64,000 nucleotides of DNA from Actinoplanes utahensis (GTDB lineage: Bacteria > Actinomycetota > Actinomycetes > Mycobacteriales > Micromonosporaceae): the NCBI RefSeq assembly GCF_016862455.1, contig NZ_BOMZ01000037.1, positions 95,003-159,002 on the forward strand, written 5' to 3'. Positions 1 to 7,194 of the stretch are shown piece by piece; the first letter of the stretch is position 1, and every line of letters starts with the position of its first letter. The notes under the pieces are model-generated. The model did not search any database and was not told the origin of the DNA. It saw only the letters and a list, made by a program, of their open reading frames with translations. A program made the translations under genes and the position numbers.

Positions 1-80
1 TTGAACTGACGGAGAGCGTTGGCGAAGGCGGTCTTCTCCGCGCTCGTCATGGCAGTGAAGTTCTTGCGTACGACGGCCAT
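1..80 (-). CDS. melC2: Tyrosinase MelC2, N-terminal part only (cut by window edge)
   Basis: Reading leftward from ATG at 80, the 26 visible codons give MAVVRKNFTAMTSAEKTAF and continue to the edge. This resembles the start of Streptomyces-type tyrosinases (xVRKNxxxLTxxEK). The copper-binding histidines would lie outside the window, so catalysis cannot be checked. The gene begins 40 nt after the stop of the MelC1-like gene, which is the usual melC1-melC2 operon order. Tyrosinase is a type-3 copper enzyme that oxidises monophenols to quinones (melanin). The call rests on a short N-terminus plus the neighbour. Confidence 0.72.
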   Translation of the reverse strand, partial: MAVVRKNFTAMTSAEKTAFANALRQF

Positions 81-120
81 CGGTCAGTCGCCTTTCTGTC
101 AGGGAGCGAGGTTGCCGGCG

Positions 121-567
121 TCAGTGGGTGTGGGCTTTTGCGGCCTCGTCACTGAGTTCCAGGTCCCCCAGCATGTCGACAACCTTCTTCGCCAGTTTCT
201 TGAGACCCTCCTTGTTCTTGTCGTTGTCGATCTCGACCGGGTCGTAATGGTTGACAGCGCTGATGTAGGCGTTCGCCACATACGGTTCGGAGCCGTCCTC
301 CGGAATGAACAGGGTGCTGATTACGGTGAGGGCCAGCTTCTTGTTGTTGATGTGCAGTTCGTCCTTGCCGCCGGCGTTGTGCTTGCCCTTGATCTTCTTT
401 CCTTTGTAGGTCTCCTCGAAGTCCCGCGGATCGGCGGCGGCGGCTTTCTCCCCGCCCACGGCGGAACCCGGGCCGGCCACGGCCTGGATTCCGACCACGG
501 CGGTTGCGGCGGTGACGGCGCCTGCCGCGCTGTAGCGCAGGACGTCGCGGCGTTTCATGTCAGTCAT
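121..567 (-). CDS. melC1: Tyrosinase co-factor / copper chaperone MelC1
   Basis: A 148-aa protein. Its N-terminus carries a twin-arginine signal (MKRRDVLRYSAAG, then a hydrophobic Ala/Val stretch to about residue 32). The mature part has the MelC1 pattern: YKGKKIKG near residue 54, a hydrophobic strand, and AVNHYDPVE near residue 104. MelC1 delivers copper to apo-tyrosinase and helps export it through Tat. The melC2 start follows 40 nt downstream, so the two form an operon. The start is ATG 567 (MTDMKRR); ATG 558 is an in-frame alternative and neither has a clear ribosome site. The region between the two conserved strands is longer and more Lys/Asp-rich than in Streptomyces MelC1. Confidence 0.8.
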   Translation of the reverse strand: MTDMKRRDVLRYSAAGAVTAATAVVGIQAVAGPGSAVGGEKAAAADPRDFEETYKGKKIKGKHNAGGKDELHINNKKLALTVISTLFIPEDGSEPYVANAYISAVNHYDPVEIDNDKNKEGLKKLAKKVVDMLGDLELSDEAAKAHTH

Positions 568-956
568 GGCAATCCGTTTCTGTGGACCAAACCGTCGAAG
601 CGCAGAGTTCGTTGATTCGCCGGACAGGGCGGATGCCCGAGCAGGGCCTCTGTGGTACGTATTCTCATGACAGCAGATTTACGCCCGCAGTCATACGGGT
701 GTACCTCCTCGTGCAGCAACCTGGCACGGCGGGGCCATCCGAACGGTTGTCGGAAATGGTCTCCAGGATATTTTTCTCCCACTTCCGGTCGACTCCCATT
801 GACAGATCGGAAATCGGGGCAGGCGCCGCCGCCGGGGTGCCGCGCCGGCTCCCTCCGGCGTTCGCGACGGAGAAAACAGATCGACCTCCATCAATGGTAT
901 GGTGCCGGTGGGCACGTCATGCGGCCCGAGTCGATCGAGAAGCTCGAGGAGATGCG
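568..956. other. Intergenic region between two divergent MelC1-like genes
   Basis: No gene was recognised here. It must hold the leftward promoter of the melC operon and the rightward promoter of the gene at 957. A -10-like TATGGT lies at about 897-902, without a convincing -35. Open frames crossing this stretch are low-complexity, frame-shadow translations with no family resemblance. Confidence 0.5.
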
Positions 957-1355
957 ATGAAAGCGATCGCCGGTCTGGTGGCTGCGCTGACCACCACGGG
1001 ATGCCTGCTCGCCGTCGGCGGTCCGGCGGGCGCCGCCCCCGCCGCCCGTCCGGCCGGACCGGCCGCCGTCATGACAGGCTCGATGGCAGGCCGGGGATTC
1101 TTCTTCGAGGACTACCGGGGCCACCACATCATGGGCTGGGGCCGCGACGGATCGGCCTGCTCCTACATCGACGGCGTGCAGTTGGTGCTCTATCCCGCCG
1201 GCAACGACAGATATGCCAGCGCCCTCCAGGCCTACCAGCAGGAACACGGGGTCCGGGCGATCACCAAGGCTTCGGTGCGGGTCCTCGGCGACTTCGACAT
1301 GGTCCCGCCCGCCGACCCGGTCCCGCACTGCCCCGCCTTCGTCTCCGGCCTCTGA
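957..1355 (+). CDS. Secreted MelC1-like protein, possible second tyrosinase co-factor
   Basis: A 132-aa protein starting at ATG 957 with ribosome site GAGGAG at 946-951. It has a signal peptide (MKAIAGLVAALTTTGCLLAV, then an Ala/Pro-rich stretch to about residue 36). The mature part resembles the MelC1 at 121-567: EDYRGHHIMGW matches ETYKGKKIKGK, and TKASVRVLGDFDM matches AKKVVDMLGDLEL. It lacks the NHYDP segment; AYQQEHG stands in that place. It is divergent from melC1-melC2 and has no tyrosinase gene of its own beside it. An MelC1-family protein is my best reading; a generic small secreted protein is the alternative. Confidence 0.5.
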   Translation: MKAIAGLVAALTTTGCLLAVGGPAGAAPAARPAGPAAVMTGSMAGRGFFFEDYRGHHIMGWGRDGSACSYIDGVQLVLYPAGNDRYASALQAYQQEHGVRAITKASVRVLGDFDMVPPADPVPHCPAFVSGL

Positions 1356-1400
1356 GCAGACCCCGGCATGTAGCGACTGTGCGCTCGCGCGCCGAGCTGG

Positions 1401-2096
1401 TCACGCGGCTGCACGAACTCCGTACCTTGCGGCTCCGACGCACAGGCCCGCCATGACGGCGATGGTGAACGGAATCATCACCGGCACCGTGTCGACGGCC
1501 TCCGTCACCTCCTCGGGCAGGCGGGGGTCCACCAGTCCTTCAGGGTCACGGATGACGGTGAGCCGTTCACCCGGCTCTCCCCGAGCTCCCTCGGTGAGCA
1601 CTGCATCGTTTCCCGGCCAGGTCGTCAGCCGTCCAGGGATCAGCCGGCCGTTGTGGGAGAGCGTGTAGGTGGTCGTGTCCTTATCGCTGCTGCCGTGGAT
1701 CTCAGCGACGGTAGCGCGGACCTGTTCACCCCGTTCGTGAAGGACGAGGGCCCAGAAACCCATGGTCATCATGGCCATGAGCAGGGCGTTCACAACCCAG
1801 GCGGCCATCAGCCAGACCACACGCGCGTTGACGGACGACCATGGGCCGGCGACGTAAAGCACGATGATGGGCACAGCCCAGACGAGCGTGCCGACGACAG
1901 CGGCGAGGTCCGGTCTGATCCACGTGGTGGCGACCACGGCATTGAGGGTGGCGAAAACGAGGAAGACTGCAAGGTAGGCCGCCGCTCGGCCGACGATGAC
2001 TCCGTTGCGATGCACGATCTTGGAGGGTAGGCGACGAGAACCTGCACCGATGCCCCGATCCGGCTTGGCGCCTACTGTTCTGGCGCCTATAGTCAT
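1401..2096 (-). CDS. DUF3592-like membrane protein
   Basis: Up to 231 aa with four apparent membrane segments, at about residues 36-58, 66-86, 93-115 and 203-224. A soluble loop between the third and fourth (about 120-200) contains a YTLSHNGRLIPGRL-type strand pair. That layout, two or three helices, a beta-rich loop, then a final helix, fits the actinobacterial DUF3592 family of unknown function. The start is uncertain because the first 30 residues are Arg/Gly-rich and non-hydrophobic; a GTG near residue 28 or 35 is possible. It is monocistronic and divergent from the Uma2 gene at 2136. Confidence 0.55.
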   Translation of the reverse strand: MTIGARTVGAKPDRGIGAGSRRLPSKIVHRNGVIVGRAAAYLAVFLVFATLNAVVATTWIRPDLAAVVGTLVWAVPIIVLYVAGPWSSVNARVVWLMAAWVVNALLMAMMTMGFWALVLHERGEQVRATVAEIHGSSDKDTTTYTLSHNGRLIPGRLTTWPGNDAVLTEGARGEPGERLTVIRDPEGLVDPRLPEEVTEAVDTVPVMIPFTIAVMAGLCVGAARYGVRAAA

Positions 2097-2135
2097 GAGT
2101 CTGGTGAGTCGAGTGTCGGATGAGGAGGTGTCGGC

Positions 2136-2765
2136 ATGAGTAGGCTGCGAGAACGGGAGTTCGTCCGCAGGGGAGGCCGGTCCATGGGCATCGACTCAGC
2201 GCCTGAGTGGCATCGTCCGCCCGTGGAGGGATACACCGCCGATGACCTGGATCGGATCCCCGATCTCCCACCTCATACCGAGCTCATCGACGGGACTCTC
2301 GTCATCGTGAGCCCGCAGAAGGACTTCCATACGATCGTGGTCGACATGCTGACGCAAGAGTTGCGCCGGCTCGCGCCCAAGGAGTCGTTTCGGGTGCGCA
2401 GGGAGATGTCGATCGTGCTGGCTCCCCGGCAGCGGCCTGAACCGGATGTGATCGTCCTGCGTGCGGACACGGAAATCGGGAGATCCAGGACCTGGTATCC
2501 GGCGGAGGCGGTGGTGTTGGCGGTCGAAGTGGTCTCACCGGAGTCCGAGATCCGTGATCGCCAGCGGAAGCCGCAGCTGTATGCGGAAGCGGGAATCCCG
2601 TACTTCTGGTTGGTGGAGGAGTCCAGTGGGGCGCCCGTCGTCCATGCCTACGAGCGCAGGAAGCCCACCGGAGCCTACGAGTTGCTCGGGTCCTTCCGCG
2701 GCCGGGTGATTCTCGCGGCGCCGTTCGACATCGACATCGACCTCACCGGCGTCGACGACCTGTGA
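2136..2765 (+). CDS. Uma2 family (DUF820) putative PD-(D/E)XK endonuclease
   Basis: A 209-aa protein starting at ATG 2136, 8 nt after GAGGAGG. It shows the Uma2/DUF820 pattern: HTELIDGTLVIVSPQ near residue 50, PEPDVIVLRAD near 105, AVEVVSPESEIRDR near 129 and KPQLYAEAGIPYFWLVE near 143. The spaced Asp, Glu and Lys match the restriction-endonuclease fold assigned to this family. The role of Uma2 proteins in actinobacteria and cyanobacteria, where they are abundant, is unknown. A 5'-truncated paralogue lies at 3755-4087. Confidence 0.8.
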   Translation: MSRLREREFVRRGGRSMGIDSAPEWHRPPVEGYTADDLDRIPDLPPHTELIDGTLVIVSPQKDFHTIVVDMLTQELRRLAPKESFRVRREMSIVLAPRQRPEPDVIVLRADTEIGRSRTWYPAEAVVLAVEVVSPESEIRDRQRKPQLYAEAGIPYFWLVEESSGAPVVHAYERRKPTGAYELLGSFRGRVILAAPFDIDIDLTGVDDL

Positions 2766-2976
2766 TCCTCCGGCGGGTACTCGCCGGTGTGGCAGGCCGT
2801 CGTCGCGGAACATCGCTGCGACGCTCGCTGCGGACTTCGAGCAAGGCGCGATGTCGATCGCTGACTCCGGCCGCGCCGTATTCCGGCTGACAGCCCCACC
2901 GGTCCAGGCCGCCAGGCCCGGGACCGGTCACGGAGGAGGGTCGTGACGGCGCTGAGCCCGTCCATCGCCTTGGTAG

Positions 2977-3096
2977 CGTCCTGACGATCGTTTCGGTAAG
3001 GCCACCGCTGAGGCGGGAACCGCCTATCAGAACGGTGTCGACTGGGCGAAGGTCTCTCTGAACCCGGGCGCTCCGAAGACGAAGGGACAGAAGTGA
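2977..3096 (+). pseudogene. Remnant of an unidentified gene, 3' end only
   Basis: The 327-nt stretch 2766-3092 has no complete gene. Its last 40 codons are open and end in NPGAPKTKGQK and TGA, closed upstream by a TAG at 2974. The TGA overlaps the GTG start of the next gene in the GTGA manner typical of translational coupling, so this looks like the surviving tail of a former operon partner. The family was not recognised. A hairpin with arms CCGGCG/CGCCGG at about 2768-2787 follows the Uma2 stop. Confidence 0.3.
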
Positions 3097-3752
3097 GGGT
3101 ACGCGCCGCGGCGGTCGCCGCCGTGATGGTGGGTCTGATGACGGCCGGTTGCACCGATACCGACGGCCCCTCGACGGTGGACACCTCGTCCTTGCCGACG
3201 CCGGGCGGAACGGCGTCGTCGATGACGTACGAGGAGGCCTACCGGCGGCTGCCGATCGACGGGACCAAGGAGGTGCCGATCACCTGGGACCTGACGCGGG
3301 CGCCGGAGACCGACAAGGTCCTCGCCGCCCGGCGGGCTCTCGCGTTCAACTACTGGATGTGGGGTTCGACCGACTACCGCCCGATCATCCCGGTCGGGCG
3401 GATGCTCGTCACCGAGATCACCTACGAGGTGATCCTGAAGGGCGTCGCCGATGTCACCGACCACGACCCGACGACAGGCCCTCTCCGGGTCAAGCTCATG
3501 GGCGTCGGCGACTACGGTGGCTCCGAGGTGACGGTGACGTTCTGCACCGATCGCGGCCGCTGGCGCGGCCCTATGAACAAGGGCGGCAAGAACCGGGCCT
3601 ACCTCGAGTCGTACGAGATGAAACGCGTCGAATCCGGCGACGGGCAACCCCGCTGGCTCTATCTTGCGCTCACCGCCGACACCGAGGACCTCAAGGCGCG
3701 GTACGGCGCGGAGTGCACGAAGTGGGCTCAGCACCCGGCGCCCACGCCGTAA
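3093..3752 (+). CDS. Putative lipoprotein of unknown function
   Basis: A 219-aa protein with a lipoprotein signal: MRVRAAAVAAVMVGLMTAGC, Cys20 being the likely lipidation site, followed by a Thr/Ser/Pro linker. The rest is a soluble, mixed alpha/beta domain with no family I can name (WGSTDYRPIIPVGR and VTVTFCTDRGRW are recognisable blocks). The GTG start overlaps the TGA of an upstream gene remnant. Expected to be anchored on the outer face of the membrane. Confidence 0.6.
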   Translation: MRVRAAAVAAVMVGLMTAGCTDTDGPSTVDTSSLPTPGGTASSMTYEEAYRRLPIDGTKEVPITWDLTRAPETDKVLAARRALAFNYWMWGSTDYRPIIPVGRMLVTEITYEVILKGVADVTDHDPTTGPLRVKLMGVGDYGGSEVTVTFCTDRGRWRGPMNKGGKNRAYLESYEMKRVESGDGQPRWLYLALTADTEDLKARYGAECTKWAQHPAPTP

Positions 3753-3754
3753 CC

Positions 3755-4087
3755 GTGAACGGGAATTCAGTGCGCGCGGATGCCGAGATCGACGACGATG
3801 CGACGTGGTATCCCGCGGAGGCGGTGGTGCTGGCGGTCGAAGTGATCTCTCCGGAGTCGGAGATCCGTGACCGCGAGCGAAAGCCGCAGCTGTACGCGAA
3901 GGCCGGCATTCCGTATTTCTGGCTGGTCGAGGGGGTCGACGGCAAGCCCGTTGTTCATACCTACGAGCGGAATCAGTCCACTGGCGCCTATGACCTGATC
4001 GGGTCCTTCCACGATCGGCTGATTCTCACGGCGCCGTTCGACATCGACATCGACCTCACCAAGTTCGAGCAGCGGCCTTTCGCGTAA
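3755..4087 (+). pseudogene. 5'-truncated Uma2 (DUF820) copy
   Basis: From about 3774 the sequence encodes RADAEIDDDATWYPAEAVV and then the whole C-terminal half of a Uma2 protein, clearly paralogous to residues 109-209 of the gene at 2136-2765 at both DNA and protein level. The N-terminal half, including the strand with the first acidic residue, is missing. A GTG at 3755 could start a 110-aa product, but it has no ribosome site and begins 3 nt after the lipoprotein stop. It is most simply a truncated duplicate. Confidence 0.65.
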
Positions 4088-4091
4088 TCTC

Positions 4092-4240
4092 GATCTGCCG
4101 GTATCCATGCGTGAACAGATCCGCTTCCTCATCGAAGTCGCGGAGAAGCCGAACGTGACCATCCCACTTCTCCCCACGGGCACCGGCGGATACGTGAGAA
4201 TCGGAGACTCGTTCTCCATCCATCGGCTGCCGGGTTCAGG
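4092..4240 (+). pseudogene. Fragment of a DUF5753 (XRE-type regulator C-terminal domain) gene
   Basis: The frame reads DLPVSMREQIRFLIEVAEK, PNVTIPLLP and RIGDSFSIHRLPG. This is the MREQLxxLxExAxxPNVTxQVLP signature of the DUF5753 ligand-binding domain fused to XRE helix-turn-helix proteins. The helix-turn-helix part and the end of the domain are both absent, and the frame runs into the reverse strand of the kinase gene. It is a relic. Confidence 0.6.
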
Positions 4241-4265
4241 CGTGGTGCCGGCGCTGGACCGCGGG

Positions 4266-6278
4266 TCAGTTGCAGTGGGACCAGTCGCTGGTGAACGACA
4301 CGCCGCCGATCGAACCGCCCCACTTGACGCAGGTGGACTCGGCGGCGGCCTTGACCGGGCCGGCGTACGACTGGAACGTGCCCTTCTCGGCGTAAGACTT
4401 GTCGTCCTGGACCTCCAGGGTCGCGGACATCGCGGTCTTCTCGTCCAGGGTGCCGTCCTTGAGGGTGACGACGCAGTTGACGCCGCCCTCGGCGCGGTAG
4501 AGAAGGTAGATCGTGCCGCGCTGGACCCCGGCCGAGGTGGTGAGTTCCTTCGAGTCGACGACCGCGAAATCGGAGCCGCAGAGGGCGGCCGGGTCCTCGG
4601 GGTTCTTCGCGGGCTCCGTCTGCTCCGGTTCGTCTGTGCCGGTGGGTTCGGCGACGGCACCGCCGGTCGGTTTCTTGGTGGGGGTGGTGGCGGGGTCCTC
4701 GCCTGCCGGGTCAGTGGGAGGGCTGGTCTTCTTGCCGGGTGACGGCTTCTTCTGGCCGGGACGGTCCGAGGTCTTGGTGTCCGGGCCGGTGACCGGTTCA
4801 CCGGCCGGGTCCTGGGCGCCGGTCAGCTGGCCGGTGTCCTGCTCGTCGCCGTATTGGCTGCCGACGATGATGCCGATGCCCGCGAGCACGGCCACGACCG
4901 CGGCGGCGGCCAGGGCGACCGGCATCTTACGGCGGCCGGCCGCATTCGAATCGGTCAGCGAGCCCGAGTCGGTCCCGTACGAGGCGCCGATCGGTTCCGC
5001 CCCCGCCCCGGATCCCCTCGCCGCACCGACGGAGGCAGCGCCGGCCGCGTAACCGCGCGCCCCGGAACCCGCCGGCCGGCCGACGGAAGCCGTCCCGGCC
5101 GGGTAGCCGCGCGTCCCGGGTCCCGCCGCAGCTCCGGAGGCCGCGCCCACGGAAGCCGATCCGGTGGCGAAACCCTGCGGCGCCGCGCTGCCCGGAACCG
5201 CCCCGAACCGCCCCGACGGCGAAGGCGCCGCCCCGAAGGGCCCCGACGGCGAAGGCGCCGCCCCGAACGGCCCCGACGGCGAAGGCGCCGGCCCCGAGGG
5301 TGCGGCACCGTAGGGCGCAGGTCCGGACGACGTGGCGCGATAGGCGCCGGACGGCGCGGAACGTGCCCCGGGGACGGCCCGGAACGACCCCGATCCCGGG
5401 TTCGGCTGGTGCGGATTCGGGGCGCTCACCCCGTACGGCGAAGGCCCCTGGTGTGACGCCGCCCCCCGCGAAGCCGCAGCGAACGCCGCGGCGCTGGGGA
5501 AACGCTGACCCGGATCGCGCGCCAGCGCGCGCATCACCACCGACGCCACCGGAGCCGGCACGTCGGGCGGCAGCACCGGCGGTTTCCCGTGCACGAGCTG
5601 GGCGAGAACGGCGAGCGGGTTGTCGCCGACGTAGGGCGGCCGGCCGGTGAGGCAGCTGAACGCGACCGCACCGAGGGCGTAGATGTCGGTCGCGGCGGTG
5701 ACCGGGTGGCCTTCGGCCTGTTCGGGGGCCATGTAGTGGGCGCTGCCGAGCACCACGTTCGTGCCGGTCATGCTGGTGATGCCGGCGGAGCGGGCGACGC
5801 CGAAGTCGACGAGCACGATGGCGCCCGCCTGGCGGACCAGAAGGTTGCTGGGTTTGACGTCGCGGTGCACGATGCCGGCTTCGTGGGCGGCCTGCAGCGC
5901 CTCGGCGACCTGCGCGACGATCGCCATCGTCTCGGCGGGGGCCAGCCGGCCGGCCTTCTGGATCTTCGCCGACAGCGGGGTGCCCTCGATGAACTCCATC
6001 ACCATGAAGTCCAGGCGGACGTTGCCGACCTGCGCGTTCTCCCCGTAGTCGTAGACCTGCACGACGCCGGGGTGCCGCAGCGCCGCCATCATCCGCGCCT
6101 CGGACCGGAACCGGGTGATGAAGTCGGAGTCGGCCATCAGTGCCGGGAGCAGCACCTTGACGGCGATCTCGCGGTGCAGCAGCAGGTCGTCGCCGCGCCA
6201 CACCTCGCCCATGCCGCCGGCGGCGATGCGCTGGGTGAGCTGGTATCGACCGTTGAGCACGAGTCCCGGTGAAAGCAC
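4266..6278 (-). CDS. PknB-like membrane serine/threonine protein kinase
   Basis: 670 aa. The kinase domain spans about residues 11-275: Gly-rich loop AAGGMGEVW (19-27), ATP-binding Lys41 in IAVKVLL, catalytic HRD at 138-140, DFG at 158-160, APE at 184-186. A Pro/Ser/Gly/Ala-rich linker (about 278-450) contains three 10-residue repeats of SPSGPFGAAP type. One membrane helix lies at about 451-474, followed by a Thr/Pro/Lys-rich stalk and a small extracytoplasmic domain with Cys residues (about 575-670). This is the Hanks-type receptor kinase plan of actinobacteria, but the outer domain is not PASTA. It is convergent with gene relics and shows no link to the sterol genes 5 nt downstream of its start. 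Confidence 0.92.
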   Translation of the reverse strand: MLSPGLVLNGRYQLTQRIAAGGMGEVWRGDDLLLHREIAVKVLLPALMADSDFITRFRSEARMMAALRHPGVVQVYDYGENAQVGNVRLDFMVMEFIEGTPLSAKIQKAGRLAPAETMAIVAQVAEALQAAHEAGIVHRDVKPSNLLVRQAGAIVLVDFGVARSAGITSMTGTNVVLGSAHYMAPEQAEGHPVTAATDIYALGAVAFSCLTGRPPYVGDNPLAVLAQLVHGKPPVLPPDVPAPVASVVMRALARDPGQRFPSAAAFAAASRGAASHQGPSPYGVSAPNPHQPNPGSGSFRAVPGARSAPSGAYRATSSGPAPYGAAPSGPAPSPSGPFGAAPSPSGPFGAAPSPSGRFGAVPGSAAPQGFATGSASVGAASGAAAGPGTRGYPAGTASVGRPAGSGARGYAAGAASVGAARGSGAGAEPIGASYGTDSGSLTDSNAAGRRKMPVALAAAAVVAVLAGIGIIVGSQYGDEQDTGQLTGAQDPAGEPVTGPDTKTSDRPGQKKPSPGKKTSPPTDPAGEDPATTPTKKPTGGAVAEPTGTDEPEQTEPAKNPEDPAALCGSDFAVVDSKELTTSAGVQRGTIYLLYRAEGGVNCVVTLKDGTLDEKTAMSATLEVQDDKSYAEKGTFQSYAGPVKAAAESTCVKWGGSIGGVSFTSDWSHCN
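5211..5300. repeat. Three tandem 30-bp units inside the kinase linker
   Basis: Units begin at 5211, 5241 and 5271, each starting CCCCGACGGCGAAGGCGCC. They encode successive SPSGPFGAAP decapeptides on the minus strand. In-frame slippage would change linker length without disrupting the kinase. Confidence 0.85.
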
Positions 6279-6282
6279 CGGG

Positions 6283-7194
6283 TCATGCTACCGGCGCTGA
6301 TCCATGGGTGGCCGTGAGCCGGGCGAGGTGGTGTGCCGGTGAACCGAACAGTTCGGCGGACGCCCAGGCCCGGCGCAGATAGAGGTGGGCGTGGTGTTCC
6401 CAGGTGATGGCCAGCCCGCCGTGCATCTGCACCATGTCGGCCGCGACGGCGCGTAACGTCTCCGAGCACGTGATCTTGGCGACAGCGGGGGAGACGGCGC
6501 AGGCGGAGCGGGCGGCCTCGACCCGCACGTACAGCTCGGCGAGCCGATGTTGCAGCACCTGGAACGAGCCGATCGGGCGGCCGAACTGGTACCGGCTCTT
6601 CACGTGGTCGACGGTCAGTTCCAGGGCGCGTTCGGCGGCGCCGACCTGTTCGGCGGCGAGCGCGAGACAGGCCACGTCGCGCAGCCGCTCGACGGGGACG
6701 CCGGGGCCGATCAGGCGCAGCGAGTCGACCGAGAGGCTCGCCGGATGTCTGGTCGGGTCCAGTGTCGGCTGCATCGTGACGGTGGACGGGTTCGCCTCGT
6801 ACAGGTTCCCGCCGGTGACGACCAGCAACGTGTCGGCCTCCGGGAGGTCCAGGACGTCGCGGAAGACGCCGGGCGCGGGACTGTCCCAGGCCAGCGCGAC
6901 GATCCGGTCCCCGGCGCAGACGGCGGGGAGCAGGGTGTCGTCACCGGCGTGCAGCAGCGCCTCGGTGGCGAGGACGGTGCCGAGCATCGGGCCGGCGATC
7001 AGGGCCCGGCCCAGCTCCTCGAGGACGATCATCGCCTCGGTGAGGCCGGCGCCGGATCCGCCGTACCGCTCGGGGACGGTGAGGCCGGCGACGCCGATCT
7101 CCCGGCACAGCCGCGCCCAAAGCCCGTCGTCACCGCCGTGAGCCGTGACCAGCCCGCGCACCGAGTCCCGCAGGGCCGCGTGTTCCGATGTCAT
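6283..7194 (-). CDS. fadE33: Acyl-CoA dehydrogenase family protein, FadE33-like
   Basis: 303 aa, about 80-100 residues shorter than a normal acyl-CoA dehydrogenase but close to mycobacterial FadE33 (about 318 aa), which pairs with a full-length partner. The N-terminal helical part (PERYGGSGAGLTEAMIVLEE), a reduced middle, and a C-terminal FAD-domain signature (SRYQFGRPIGSFQVLQHRLA, MHGGLAITWEHHAHLYLRR) are visible. Its ATG overlaps the stop of the fused fadE gene (ATGA), so it is the last gene of the fadD3 operon. Order and size match M. tuberculosis fadD3-fadE31-fadE32-fadE33 of the KstR2 regulon, where these act on HIP-CoA degradation. The specific name is by synteny. Confidence 0.75.
   Translation of the reverse strand: MTSEHAALRDSVRGLVTAHGGDDGLWARLCREIGVAGLTVPERYGGSGAGLTEAMIVLEELGRALIAGPMLGTVLATEALLHAGDDTLLPAVCAGDRIVALAWDSPAPGVFRDVLDLPEADTLLVVTGGNLYEANPSTVTMQPTLDPTRHPASLSVDSLRLIGPGVPVERLRDVACLALAAEQVGAAERALELTVDHVKSRYQFGRPIGSFQVLQHRLAELYVRVEAARSACAVSPAVAKITCSETLRAVAADMVQMHGGLAITWEHHAHLYLRRAWASAELFGSPAHHLARLTATHGSAPVA

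Noticed and set aside
4927..6201. Long Arg/Pro-rich open frames across the kinase gene and the acyl-CoA dehydrogenase genes
   Set aside because: They are the high-GC shadow frames of real genes, with low-complexity Arg/Ala/Gly/Pro composition and no family motif.
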